This document shows, one piece after another, positions 1 to 8,079 of a stretch of 64,000 bases of DNA. Both the position numbers and the translations under genes were made by a program. The stretch is from Pseudomonadota bacterium (GTDB taxonomy: Bacteria > Desulfobacterota > Binatia > Binatales > Binataceae): assembly GCA_021325025.1 (NCBI GenBank), contig JAJPHZ010000011.1, positions 1 to 64,000 of the forward strand. Direction: 5' to 3'. Under the pieces are notes generated by a model. The model had not been told where the DNA came from, ran no database searches, and saw only the letters and a program-made list of their open reading frames with translations. Positions within the stretch are counted from its first letter, which is position 1; each line of letters starts with the position of its first letter.

Positions 1-56
1 CCCAAAATGAATCGCCGGATCTTTCGATTTTTATTGGGGATTTTAGGTTTTTGTTG

Positions 57-125
57 GGGGCTGCGATCGATGGGAACCGAATGGCATTCAGGAGGTCGGC
101 GGTTCGACCCCGCTCAGCTCCACCA
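57..125 (+). pseudogene. tRNA-Ala(GGC) remnant with eroded D-arm
   Basis: The 3' part reads as a normal tRNA-Ala: anticodon loop ATGGCAT at 81-87 (anticodon GGC, 83-85), variable loop AGGTC, a five-pair T-stem at 98-102/110-114 around TTCGACC, acceptor CAGCTCC at 115-121, then ACCA. GGGGCTG at 57-63 pairs fully with the 3' acceptor strand. Only 12 bases (64-75) stand where a D-arm of about 17-19 should be, and the 5' anticodon strand ACCGA pairs at only three of five positions. The intact part runs from the anticodon stem to CCA, which is what an integrase attachment copy of a tRNA 3' end looks like. It is probably not a working tRNA. tmRNA was considered and rejected. Confidence 0.6.
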
Positions 126-216
126 TATCCCCAATTAACACACAGACTTTTAGTAGTCGTCGGAACCACCGATTAGTTTCCGTTCGATGATGGCGCTCCG
201 ATTGTGGCGGTGTGGC

Positions 217-266
217 GGGACACTTAAACTGTCCGGCGCTGGCCGAACGGGACGCTTAAAGCGTCC
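217..266. repeat. Two tandem palindromes
   Basis: Two related inverted repeats follow each other. The first, 218-234, is imperfect: GGACA pairs with TGTCC around CTTAAAC. The second, 250-266, is perfect: GGACGCTT, one central A, AAGCGTCC. Both share the core (G)GGAC-N-CTTAAA-C-N-GTCC. No T-tract follows, so a simple terminator is unlikely. They could be a small dispersed repeat or a paired operator. I did not see further copies in this window. Confidence 0.45.
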
Positions 267-320
267 GCGCCGACCACTGCAGCGCGCTACGCGGCTGAAT
301 CGACAGGTTGGTGTTTACGC

Positions 321-740
321 TCATTCCGGTGGGGCGTCATTCAATGACACGAGCCTACCGTTTTTGTCGTAACAGAAGGTTACAGTATGCTTGGCGTTCC
401 GGGTACCGGCTTCCAGCGGCGTGAACAGAACCTCTGCCAGACCGAGGGTCACGACGTCCGCCGCGCCCTCGCCGGCGGCTATGACGCCTTTGCCCACCCC
501 GCCGGGACCGCGAGTGTAAAGCTTATAAACGTCGCAGGATCGATCGCCGTCCTCAACGTTGGCGGTCGGCGCGCCGATGGCCTCTACAACTTGCACTCGG
601 CTTTCTCCGACCGCGAACTGGGAAGTATCCACGGGTGTAGGCCTGGTGGCCTCCATGACGGGTGAGCACCCGGAGAGAACCACAAAAGCTAGAGACATGA
701 GGGTCGGTGCGAACGCGCTTTGAGTATGTCTTCTTGCCAT
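321..740 (-). CDS. Small lipoprotein, SmpA/BamE-like
   Basis: A 139-residue protein if translation starts at the ATG at 738-740. That start gives a basic N-terminus (MARRH), a hydrophobic stretch and a lipobox LSGC at about residues 22-25, so the mature protein should be lipid-anchored. The middle (G-E-S-R-V-Q-V-V-E-A-I-G-A-P-T, then a tyrosine-rich strand) resembles the BamE/SmpA fold, in which a helix ending G-x-P precedes beta strands. A longer frame reaches 896 but would bury the signal peptide. It stands alone between the tRNA remnant and IS debris. The exact role is unknown; a periplasmic-side envelope lipoprotein is the safest call. Confidence 0.6.
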   Translation of the reverse strand: MARRHTQSAFAPTLMSLAFVVLSGCSPVMEATRPTPVDTSQFAVGESRVQVVEAIGAPTANVEDGDRSCDVYKLYTRGPGGVGKGVIAAGEGAADVVTLGLAEVLFTPLEAGTRNAKHTVTFCYDKNGRLVSLNDAPPE

Positions 741-1094
741 GACTTGGGTGCCTGATGGGGTGGAGCACCGGTTAGCGGTCAAAGAGTCGGCACCGGCAAA
801 TCCGGTGAATGCGGTTGGGCAAAATGGAAACCGCCCCACTTGATTTCGGCCATTCGCATTTGTGAACGCGAATTTTAACGAAGCGTCACCTTTCATGGTC
901 GCCTTTGCTTCTCGGGTCCGATCTTACGTGGGCGGCTGTTCGGCGCAATATTGCATCAGGAAAATAATATGGCCAGATGAATCTCATCTTATAAGAGCAT
1001 TTGCGACTGGAAAGAGCGTTCGACCCGGTTGCCGCCAAATGAGCGCCAGTGTCTCGTCTCTGAATTAAATATAGGTCTTGTTCGTCGACGCACC

Positions 1095-1235
1095 ATGAGC
1101 GTAAGTGCAGGTGGAGTGGAAGCGAGGGCGGCAGACCGCAAGCAACTGGAGGCGTGGTTGCGCACGCATAGCATCCCGCAGGCGCTGGCGACGCGCGGCC
1201 GCATCGTGCCGGGGAGCACGGCAGGCGAGCGATGA
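1095..1235 (+). pseudogene. IS630-family transposase N-terminal fragment
   Basis: The 46-codon open stretch from the ATG at 1095 contains R-K-Q-L-E-A-W-L-R-T-H-S-I-P-Q-A-L-A-T-R-G-R-I-V. This resembles the first helices of IS630-type transposases, where a similar run ends in R-A-R-I-V-L. The frame stops at 1233-1235, and no helix-turn-helix or DDE catalytic part follows in any nearby frame. I read it as a truncated IS end fragment. The match is by eye and short, so confidence is moderate. It fits the other signs of eroded mobile DNA in the first 1.6 kb. Confidence 0.4.
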
Positions 1236-1599
1236 TCGCCTGCTTTCTCAACACCAGCGCGGTATGTATGTCGAGCACCACTACTCTTTTAGGGTCAGCT
1301 GCCAGCTCCTCCAGCCTCGGGACTTCGAAAAGTCCCACCCCGCAAACCTGTGCGGCACACGGGCCAAGATTCGATCGGCCCCTGTCCGTGTCCGCATGCT
1401 TCCTTGTCGCTCGCGTTGTGGAAAGTTACAGGTGTGAATCGTCATAAAATTTCCGTCCTGCGTTGCCACGCTGACCCGGCAGGTTGCTCGCGGACGGATT
1501 CTCTTCGAGCAAATTCCCGCTTCTGAACGAAATCGCCCCCGGATGGCCGAATCTTACGGCGACACCTGCCCATCCCCGGTTCGCTTTGATGCCGACCGC

Positions 1600-1631
1600 T
1601 TGACCTTGTACCCGCGTACAGGGTGTAGGCT
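1600..1631 (+). promoter_or_regulatory. MerR-type promoter/operator
   Basis: TTGACC (1600-1605) and TAGGCT (1626-1631) form -35 and -10 boxes separated by 20 bp, the over-long spacer typical of MerR-activated promoters. Within the spacer lies the dyad CCTTGTAC-CCGC-GTACAGGG (1604-1623), with one mismatch, as in mer operators. It is followed by a strong Shine-Dalgarno and the gene at 1656, with merR next. MerR bound here should hold the promoter off and untwist it when metal binds. Confidence 0.85.
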
Positions 1632-1655
1632 CATGAGCATAAGGAGGTGTCCCTT

Positions 1656-1925
1656 ATGGCAGGCAAACGGCGCGTCGAGGTGTTCAGCGCGGGATGCGCT
1701 TTGTGCGACGAGACGGTCGCGATGGTAAGGCGAATCGCGTGCAGTTCGTGCGAAGTCGAGGTGCTCGATATGCGCGATCCGGCGGTCGCGGCGCACGCGA
1801 GGAGCTTCGGCGTTCGCACGGTTCCGGCGGTCGTCATCGACGGCAGGCTTGGCGCGTGCTGCACCGGCGCGGGACCCGAGGAAGCCACGCTCAGGGCCGC
1901 GGGTGTCGGCACGCCGCTTCCGTGA
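1656..1925 (+). CDS. Cysteine-rich thioredoxin-like protein, MerR-controlled
   Basis: An 89-residue cytoplasmic protein with no signal peptide. It has a thioredoxin-like fold: beta strand V-E-V-F, redox motif C14-A-L-C17, and the cis-proline loop T-V-P-A-V-V-I-D-G at 56-63. It carries four further cysteines, C29-S-S-C32 and C68-C69, unusual for a plain glutaredoxin and suggestive of metal binding. The ATG at 1656 is preceded by AAGGAGGT at 1641-1648, better placed than the GTG at 1647. It lies directly under the MerR operator and 13 bp before merR, so a role in handling mercury or a similar thiophilic metal is inferred. No merA, merT or merP is present nearby. Confidence 0.8.
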   Translation: MAGKRRVEVFSAGCALCDETVAMVRRIACSSCEVEVLDMRDPAVAAHARSFGVRTVPAVVIDGRLGACCTGAGPEEATLRAAGVGTPLP

Positions 1926-1938
1926 ACTAATCATAGCT

Positions 1939-2361
1939 ATGTCGCGGCTCACAATCGGCGAGCTGGCGAAACGCGCTGGCGTCAATCGCGAGACCATCCG
2001 CTACTACGAGCGGCGGCGGCTGCTCGCGCGCCCGGCGCGCACGATGGCGGGCTATCGGATCTTCCCCGAGGACGCGGTGGATCGGCTGCGCTTCATCCGG
2101 CACGCCCAGGCGCTCGGCTTCACGCTCGAAGAGATCCGCGAGCTGCTCGGGCTTCGGCTCGATGAGCGCAGCTCCTGCGAGCAGGTTCGCGCGCGGGCGA
2201 CGCGCAAGCTTGCGGACGTGGATGCGAAGATCGCCGCCTTAAGGCGCATCCGGCGCGTCCTCGGCCGGCTTGTCCGCGCGTGCGAGGCGCGCCGCCCAAC
2301 GGCCCGATGTCCGATCCTGGAGAGCCTCGGGGCGCCGGATGCGCGCCGCCGGAAGGAGTAG
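1939..2361 (+). CDS. merR: MerR-family metal-responsive regulator, mercury type
   Basis: A 140-residue regulator. The N-terminal winged helix-turn-helix has the family signature (I-G-E-L-A-K-R-A-G-V, then E-T-I-R-Y-Y-E-R at 18-25), followed by the long dimerisation helix. Cysteines at 80, 115 and 124 have spacings of 35 and 9, identical to the three Hg(II) ligands of Tn501 MerR (82, 117, 126), and the last sits in the conserved C-P-I-L-E-S-L. It is cotranscribed behind the thioredoxin-like gene and so is probably autoregulated from the operator at 1600-1631. The ATG at 1939 fits the family N-terminus; the longer upstream frame overlaps the preceding gene and was rejected. Confidence 0.9.
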   Translation: MSRLTIGELAKRAGVNRETIRYYERRRLLARPARTMAGYRIFPEDAVDRLRFIRHAQALGFTLEEIRELLGLRLDERSSCEQVRARATRKLADVDAKIAALRRIRRVLGRLVRACEARRPTARCPILESLGAPDARRRKE

Positions 2362-2695
2362 GTGCAAAGGCGGCGGGCGCCGCCTGCTGCCGCATCTATC
2401 AGCCGCAAGCGGGCCAATTTGCGGCAGTGCCGCCGGTCGATGTGGTGTTCCAAAACCTTATGCAGCTGCCCACCACTCGCCAGTCATTTGGTGCGCTGTC
2501 CGGTAACCGTCCATCAGTTCTCCAACGCCGCCGTGGGCGTCAGCTATCAGCGCCGCTTGTTACTCCGCTAGGGCTCAAATGGCGACCTACTCCGGCCAAC
2601 CCTACGTCTTTGATTGTTTCCGACAATCGGGAGAAAGAGCAAAAATCGGAGTCGTTCAAACAGATATTCGCGCTGATCCCAAGCGCTGGTCTATG
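2362..2695. other. Intergenic stretch without a supported gene
   Basis: Open frames exist on both strands, but none has a recognisable start, domain or ribosome site. I see no tRNA, repeat or terminator here. It separates merR from the convergent tRNA cluster. Confidence 0.5.
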
Positions 2696-2771
<76 letters not shown>

Positions 2772-2810
2772 ACCGTGTGGGGGAGACGCCATCGCTAGGT
2801 GCGGCTTGGG

Positions 2811-2887
2811 TGGGGTGAGTGAAGGGATTTGAACCCTCGACCACCGGAGCCACAATCCGGTGCTCTGCCAGCTGAGCTACACTCACC
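2811..2887 (-). tRNA. tRNA-His(GTG)
   Basis: On the minus strand the anticodon loop ATTGTGG gives anticodon GTG. The acceptor is GTGAGTG, with the extra 5' G (position -1) opposite the C discriminator, the hallmark of tRNA-His. CCA is encoded at 2811-2813. Confidence 0.95.
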
Positions 2888-2935
2888 GCCGTATCTAAAA
2901 CCGCGCGGCGGCCGGTTGGGACCGCTTCCCGGCAA

Positions 2936-3012
2936 TGGCGCGCCAGAAGGGACTCGAACCCCTGACCCGCGGCTTAGAAGGCCGCTGCTCTGTCCACCTG
3001 AGCTACTGGCGC
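2936..3012 (-). tRNA. tRNA-Arg(TCT)
   Basis: On the minus strand the acceptor GCGCCAG pairs with CTGGCGC. The anticodon loop CTTCTAA carries TCT, reading AGA/AGG. The discriminator is G and CCA is encoded at 2936-2938. Confidence 0.95.
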
Positions 3013-3020
3013 AAACTTTA

Positions 3021-3094
3021 TCGGGGCGAGCCGATTTGAACGGCCGACCCCCTGCTCCCAAGGCAGGTGCGCTACCAGGCTGCGCCACGCCCCG
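3021..3094 (-). tRNA. tRNA-Pro(TGG), CCA not encoded
   Basis: On the minus strand the acceptor CGGGGCG pairs with CGCCCCG. The anticodon loop CTTGGGA carries TGG. After the discriminator A the genome reads TAA rather than CCA, so the end must be added by tRNA nucleotidyltransferase, unlike its three neighbours. It is first in the Pro-Arg-His-Lys cluster. Confidence 0.95.
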
Positions 3095-3246
3095 AGACCT
3101 TATCGATTAACATACACCAAACCTCCTAACAACATGGCGCGGCGGCAGGCGCATGACCGGTTGCACGGAACGTGCGGACATCGGCCTGCCAACCGCGGTT
3201 GTTGGCCGTGAGGGGGTCGCCGCAAGCATCCGCACCACCGCCAGGT

Positions 3247-3729
3247 TCAAGCCGATACCGGGCGAGGCTTGTCGCGCCGTGCGTTGACGATGCAGAAGAA
3301 GCCGAAGCGCGAGCGCCCCACCGCCCGCAACTGATGGATCTGGTCGGGTCCGATGTAGATTACGTCCATCGGCCTTAGCGTATAGTTGTCGGCGCCCACG
3401 CGCACCAAGCCGCGTCCGCGTACGCCGATTACGACGTGACAATGGCGATGGCGCTCGAGGCTCGTGTAGCCGCCCGATTCCAGCTCGAAGTAGCGGACGT
3501 GAAAGCCGAGGCGCTCGCCGTGTTTGCCGATCAGAACCTGACGCGACGCTCCGGCAAATTCGCCGCCGGCGTGCGCGCTGATCTTGTACGGCTCAAGCTC
3601 CGCGTACTCCCATCGATACTGGCGGCGAAAACGGCGCAGCACCGGCGGCACGGCGCTGGCGCGGCTCCGGCCTGCTTTCGATCCCGATTGCCCGCTGCGA
3701 CGAGGCGCTGGCGCGCCGTCATTGGCCAA
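3247..3729 (-). CDS. Cupin-domain protein
   Basis: A 160-residue protein with a cupin barrel in its C-terminal half. Motif 1 is present as S-L-E-R-H-R-H-C-H-V-V-I-G-V-R-G-R-G, with the usual His cluster and Gly; motif 2 lies around P-M-D-V-I-Y-I-G-P-D-Q-I-H-Q-L. The first 30 residues are basic and low-complexity. Its ATG at 3727-3729 overlaps the end of the upstream alcohol dehydrogenase gene, so the two are translationally coupled. A single small cupin beside a dehydrogenase could be a metal-dependent isomerase or oxygenase, or a small-molecule sensor; the substrate is not visible. Confidence 0.75.
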   Translation of the reverse strand: MANDGAPAPRRSGQSGSKAGRSRASAVPPVLRRFRRQYRWEYAELEPYKISAHAGGEFAGASRQVLIGKHGERLGFHVRYFELESGGYTSLERHRHCHVVIGVRGRGLVRVGADNYTLRPMDVIYIGPDQIHQLRAVGRSRFGFFCIVNARRDKPRPVSA

Positions 3730-4738
3730 AGGTCACCACCACCTTGAGCGCTTCCTGACGCTGCGCAGTTGAGAACGCCTCCGACACCTGCGCCAACGGA
3801 AAGCTGTGCGTCACCAGCGACGCGGCGCGCAGCACGCCGCGCTCGATCAGACTCAGCGCCTGACGGGTGTCGTCGGGACCGCACGAATAGCTGGCGATGA
3901 AGCGGGTGTCGTTGAAGTACAGGTCGTGCGGCTTGATGGTCATTTCCTCCTCCGGCGCGGTGGCGGTAAATTGCACAACGGTGGCGCCCTTGCCCGCCAG
4001 CGCCAGGCCGGTGTGCAGTGCGCGCACCGTACCCGGCCCGACGATCACCACGTCCGCCATCGCGCCGTGCGTCACCTCGCGCACCCGCTCGACGACATCG
4101 TCGTCGGCGACCAGGCCATGGTCGGCGCCCAGTTCGCGGGCCCGGCGCGCGCGGCTTTCAAACAGGTCGATCCCGATGATCTGTGCGGCGCCGGCGTGGC
4201 GCGCCAGCACCACGTGAATCATCCCCATGATGCCAAGTCCGATCACCGCCACCGTTTCGCCCGGACGCATCCCGGAGCGGCGCAGCGACTTGAGCACGCA
4301 CGCCGAGGGTTCGACCAGCACGCCGTCGAGGTCGTGGACGGCGTCGGGCAGTGCCAGCGTGTCGCGCTGATTGACGCTGGAGACCAGGAAGAATTCGGCC
4401 ATCCCGCCCGGATCGATCTTGCTGGCGCGCCAGGTGGGGCATTGCACGTACTCGCCGCGCCGGCAGGCAGCGCATTGAAAGCAGGGCGCATGATGATGGA
4501 CGAAGACGCGCTGTCCGGGGCGGAATCCGCGCACCGCCGCTCCGACTTCTTCGACCACTCCCACCGGCTCATGTCCCAGCACCAGCGGTGCCTTGCGCCG
4601 GATGTACCAAGGCATGATGTCGCCCGAGCAGATGCCGCACGCGGTGGCCCGCACCAGGATGTCGCCGGGGCCGGGTTGGGGCGTGGGATGGTCCTCGACG
4701 CGGATATCGCCGAAGTCGTAAAGACGGGCAACCTTCAT
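3719..4738 (-). CDS. Zinc-dependent alcohol dehydrogenase (MDR superfamily)
   Basis: A 339-residue medium-chain dehydrogenase. The GroES-like domain carries catalytic-zinc residues in C-G-I-C-S-G-D (about 34-40) and G-H-E-P-V-G (about 54-59). The structural-zinc loop is partial: C-F-Q-C-A-A-C, then C at about 105. The Rossmann segment V-I-G-L-G-I-M-G-M at about 168-176 binds NAD(P). The start at 4738 matches the usual family N-terminus (M-K-V-A-R-L-Y) and follows GGGAAG; longer frames reach into the divergent Nudix gene. It oxidises or reduces an unknown alcohol/aldehyde pair, coupled to the downstream cupin gene. Confidence 0.85.
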   Translation of the reverse strand: MKVARLYDFGDIRVEDHPTPQPGPGDILVRATACGICSGDIMPWYIRRKAPLVLGHEPVGVVEEVGAAVRGFRPGQRVFVHHHAPCFQCAACRRGEYVQCPTWRASKIDPGGMAEFFLVSSVNQRDTLALPDAVHDLDGVLVEPSACVLKSLRRSGMRPGETVAVIGLGIMGMIHVVLARHAGAAQIIGIDLFESRARRARELGADHGLVADDDVVERVREVTHGAMADVVIVGPGTVRALHTGLALAGKGATVVQFTATAPEEEMTIKPHDLYFNDTRFIASYSCGPDDTRQALSLIERGVLRAASLVTHSFPLAQVSEAFSTAQRQEALKVVVTFGQ

Positions 4739-4814
4739 GATCGGAACTTCCCAGCCGCGCCGGCGCTTGTCAACAAGCTGTGCGCCGGCGCACAAGCTGC
4801 TAACCTCTAAGTCT

Positions 4815-5246
4815 ATGGCGCGTCCAATCTGTCCTCCCATCGCGGCCGATGTGATTATCGAAATCGACGGCCGCATCGTGCTGGTCGAACGCAAGAATTA
4901 CCCGCCGGGATGGGCAATTCCCGGCGGTTTTGTCGACGTCGGTGAGACCGTGGAAGACGCCGCGCGGCGCGAGATGCGCGAGGAGACCGGACTAGAGGTG
5001 GAGCTGACCGATCTGCTGGGCGTCTATTCGCGCCCCGACCGCGATCCGCGCGGCCACACCATCAGCGTGGTGTACCTCGGCCGCGCGCAGGGCACACCGC
5101 GTGCCGACGACGACGCCAAGTCGGCGGCGCTGTTTTCGCTCGACGCGCTGCCGGCCCCGCTGGCCTTCGACCATGCCGAGATCCTGGCCGACTACCGGCG
5201 CTACCGACAGAGCGGTCAGCGCCCGACGCCGTGGCGCAAGGGATGA
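4815..5246 (+). CDS. Nudix hydrolase
   Basis: A 143-residue enzyme with a complete Nudix box: G-F-V-D-V-G-E-T-V-E followed by R-E-M-R-E-E-T-G-L (about residues 37-58). This matches G-x5-E-x7-R-E-U-x-E-E-x-G-U. The segment P-P-G-W-A-I-P-G-G just before it is typical of ADP-ribose or NAD-linked Nudix enzymes. It probably hydrolyses a nucleoside diphosphate linked to another group. It is divergent from the alcohol dehydrogenase, with only 76 bp between the two starts, so the promoters overlap. The substrate is not determinable from sequence. Confidence 0.88.
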   Translation: MARPICPPIAADVIIEIDGRIVLVERKNYPPGWAIPGGFVDVGETVEDAARREMREETGLEVELTDLLGVYSRPDRDPRGHTISVVYLGRAQGTPRADDDAKSAALFSLDALPAPLAFDHAEILADYRRYRQSGQRPTPWRKG

Positions 5247-5297
5247 ACATCAAGCGACCGTGTTGCCCCAATGGGCGCGCGGCACGATGATCTCAGC

Positions 5298-7157
5298 ATG
5301 CTGCTGTTGAACCCGCGGATGCTCCGGTTGTCGCGCCGTGCAGTTGTGCTGCCGGCGGCGCTGATACTCGTACTTGCCTGGCTGATTGGAGCGGCGCCCT
5401 CGATCGCAGCAGCGGCCTCCGCCAATCGCGTACGGCTGGTGATCCTGATGGTGTGGGACGGCTTGCGTCCGGATGCAGTGACGGCGCGCGGCACGCCCAA
5501 TCTGTACGCCATGACGCATCAGGGCGTTTTCTTCTCCGCCCATCACTCGATCTATCCGTCGCTGACGATGGTCAACGGGGCTGCCCTGGCTACCGGCGCC
5601 TTGCCGGGGGCCAACGGTATCGTCGCCAACACGATGTATTTTGCGCATCTGCTGGGGGCCGATGCGGGCTCCAACAACGCGTTGGAGCGGGTGCGCAGGA
5701 GCCCGGTGTCGCTGGAAAGCTCCGCCACCCTGGCGGCGCTTGACGCGCCCGTGGCACTTGACGGCAATGTGGTCGCGGTCGAAACCGTGGCCCAGCGGCT
5801 GCTGCGCGAGGGCGGCTTCGTCGGCATCGTGGGCAAAAGCGGGCCCACCTTTCTGTTCGACGATCAGGTTGGCGCGCCGGGCCATGACGCGGCGGCCGGC
5901 GAGATCTTCATCAGCGACGACCGGGTCTTTCCGCAATCGCTCGTGGAGCAAGCCGGGTTGGGGCTGAGCCTGGCGAGTATCAAAGCGGCGCTGGGGCGCA
6001 CGCCGCCCTTCGGCGAGCAGGACGAGCATCTGACGCAGGCATTTATCGATCAGGTGCTGCCTGCGGCGGCTGCGGCGCTTGCGGCCAATCACTCCGCGCT
6101 GCTTGTGCTATGGCAGCACAATCCCGACGCTACCGAGCATGCGGCCGGGCTGGGCACTGCGGCGGTCGACCGCGCATTGGCCATTTGCGACGCGAACCTG
6201 GGCCGCCTGCGCGCGGCGCTGGCCCGGCTGCATCTTGACGATCGCACCGACCTTTTGGTCGTGTCCGACCACGGCTTTGCGACCGTCAAGATGCGCGTTG
6301 ATTTTGTCAGTCTGCTGATTGCGCAGGGACTCAAGCAATCGCGGAGCAGCGATGACGTAATCGTGGCGCACAACTTCGGTTCGGACGCAATCTACCTCTC
6401 GCCCCGGCTTGAGCCCGCGGCGCGCGCCGCCCTGATGCGCCGGATTGTCGATTACGCCGCCGCGCAGGAATGGTGCGGCCCAATCTTCAGCCGCGCGCTC
6501 AACGCGCGAGCCGAGCGCGGCTACGCCGGTGAGATTCCCGGCACCTTCGATCAGGCATGGTTCGGACTGCTCAACCCCAAGCGGTCGGCGGATTTGGTCA
6601 TTTCCTTTCGCGAGTTGGCTGGCGAAGACAATTCGGCGCTTACCGGTCCCCATGCTACCGCTCTTGCCCTAGGCCCCGGCGGCGTGCGCGTCGAACCAAA
6701 CCACTCGCAGCCGCTGCTCCATCCGATGATGGGCGTGGCATATGCCGATTCGGGGCCGGCCTTCACGACCGGCAACGGCAGCCACGGGTCGTTGGGCGAG
6801 TACGAGATGCATAATTTCGGCGCCGCGATCGGTCCCGACTTTCGGCGCGGCTACGTCGATCGGGCGCCCAGTTCCAGCGTTGACATCGCCCACACCATCG
6901 CCGCGCTGCTCCATCTCTCAAACCGCGCCGCGCCGCCCGCGGAATCAGGCCGTGTGCTGAAGGAGGCGCTGAGCAACGCATCCCAGCCGCCGCCCTATCG
7001 CCGCGTCCCGCTCAGCGTGGCGCTCGACCTGCCCGCGCAGCGAATCGTTACGACCATTTACGTCGACCAGACCGGAGAGCAACGCTATCCGGCCGCGGCG
7101 ACGGTCACGCACATCGCGGTTCCGGCACATCAGACAGCCGCGGAGAAGACGCGCTAA
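5298..7157 (+). CDS. Exported alkaline-phosphatase-superfamily phosphodiesterase/nucleotide pyrophosphatase
   Basis: About 619 residues, starting with a basic signal peptide and hydrophobic core ending A-A-A-A-S near residue 41. The catalytic domain is of the type I phosphodiesterase/nucleotide pyrophosphatase family: metal Asp in V-W-D-G-L-R-P-D (D54), nucleophile Thr in Y-P-S-L-T (T90), then N-P-D-A-T-E-H, V-S-D-H-G-F and G-S-H-G-S-L-G-E-Y-E-M carrying the remaining Asp/His metal ligands. It should act in the periplasm or outside the cell on phosphodiester or pyrophosphate bonds. An ATG at 5271 is also possible; 5298 gives the cleaner signal peptide. Confidence 0.82.
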   Translation: MLLLNPRMLRLSRRAVVLPAALILVLAWLIGAAPSIAAAASANRVRLVILMVWDGLRPDAVTARGTPNLYAMTHQGVFFSAHHSIYPSLTMVNGAALATGALPGANGIVANTMYFAHLLGADAGSNNALERVRRSPVSLESSATLAALDAPVALDGNVVAVETVAQRLLREGGFVGIVGKSGPTFLFDDQVGAPGHDAAAGEIFISDDRVFPQSLVEQAGLGLSLASIKAALGRTPPFGEQDEHLTQAFIDQVLPAAAAALAANHSALLVLWQHNPDATEHAAGLGTAAVDRALAICDANLGRLRAALARLHLDDRTDLLVVSDHGFATVKMRVDFVSLLIAQGLKQSRSSDDVIVAHNFGSDAIYLSPRLEPAARAALMRRIVDYAAAQEWCGPIFSRALNARAERGYAGEIPGTFDQAWFGLLNPKRSADLVISFRELAGEDNSALTGPHATALALGPGGVRVEPNHSQPLLHPMMGVAYADSGPAFTTGNGSHGSLGEYEMHNFGAAIGPDFRRGYVDRAPSSSVDIAHTIAALLHLSNRAAPPAESGRVLKEALSNASQPPPYRRVPLSVALDLPAQRIVTTIYVDQTGEQRYPAAATVTHIAVPAHQTAAEKTR

Positions 7158-7311
7158 CAGGGTTGGGCAAGAGACGAGCCGGGCCTCTGTCTCACATGCG
7201 TGTGTTGCGCCCGGATAAAGGATGGCTGCTTTCCTTAACTTCTCTCCCTTCGGGAGCGATTAGAGTGACGGGAGCAGGTGAAAATCTTTTTCCGCAAGGT
7301 GCCAGGCCAAT

Positions 7312-8070
7312 TCAAAGGATGGTATGCGGATAGGTCTGGCTCAGACGCGGCATCTCAAGACCGATTAGATTCAGGCGCCGCTCCAGCATCGACAGAAAAA
7401 GCCCGGCCAACTCGTCGTTGTCCTTTTGCTTCAGCCCGTAGCGGATGCAGTCGAAAGTAAATCCGCTGCCCGGAGGACCGAAGAAGTTGACCGCCCACGG
7501 CAGCCATTGACGCAGCGCGGCGCCGACCGCATCCGCGCCCAGCCGCTCGACCGCGTCGCGCAGCGCGCTGGCGCCGAATTCGTCGTGGTCGGCCTCTTCC
7601 TCCAGGATCAGCTCGGCGGCGCGCGCATGCGGGGCGTAGCTGGAATCGCGGTAGTTGACGCCGATCATGATGAGCCCGGTCATGTCCAGGCTGACACTGC
7701 CCATCAGCAGGCCCAGCTCGCCCTGGGCATGTTCGGCGAAATAGCGCGGCGCCTGGAATGACGGCGCGCGGCGCAGCACGATCGAGGCCCGGTCGGCGCT
7801 CTGCTCGCTGACACCCAGTTCCGCCAGCAGACCGTAAATCAGCGCGGCATGCTTGCGCTCTTCGGCCAGGTTTTTCTCCGCGATGCGCCGCAGGTCAGGG
7901 TCGCTGACCGAAGCCGCGGTTCTGCGGTAGCCTTCCGCCGTGAGTTTTTCGGCCAGGGCATGAGCGCCGAGCAGGCGCAGGAGAACCTTGATGTAATGGG
8001 GCTCCACGCGCCGCCCGAGCACATCCTCCGCCGCCACGCGGCGCGGCCCGAATTGAGCGCCGCGCGCCAT
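7312..8070 (-). CDS. PaaA/PaaC-like diiron ferritin-fold protein
   Basis: A 252-residue helical protein resembling the phenylacetyl-CoA epoxidase A/C family. Ferritin-type ligand motifs are visible as E-E-R-K-H-A (about 70-75) and E-E-E-A-D-H-D-E-F (about 156-164), i.e. two E-x-x-H-type pairs suited to a diiron centre. No other paa genes (paaB, D, E, or ligase paaK) are present. It is instead the last gene of an operon behind two hot-dog-fold hydratases, with a 9-bp gap to the preceding gene. A CoA-thioester oxygenation role is inferred from family and context; the true substrate is unknown. Confidence 0.7.
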   Translation of the reverse strand: MARGAQFGPRRVAAEDVLGRRVEPHYIKVLLRLLGAHALAEKLTAEGYRRTAASVSDPDLRRIAEKNLAEERKHAALIYGLLAELGVSEQSADRASIVLRRAPSFQAPRYFAEHAQGELGLLMGSVSLDMTGLIMIGVNYRDSSYAPHARAAELILEEEADHDEFGASALRDAVERLGADAVGAALRQWLPWAVNFFGPPGSGFTFDCIRYGLKQKDNDELAGLFLSMLERRLNLIGLEMPRLSQTYPHTIL

Positions 8071-8079
8071 CGCCCACTC

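Noticed and set aside
57-125. 3' end of a tmRNA (ssrA)
   Set aside because: The CAGCTCCACCA end fits both, but the segment before the T-arm is a tRNA anticodon loop and AGGTC variable loop, and the matching 5' acceptor lies only 34 nt upstream, with no tag-coding region.
7312-8070. Complete phenylacetate (paa) pathway
   Set aside because: Only one PaaA/C-like gene exists here; no paaB, paaD, paaE, paaG, paaZ or paaK.
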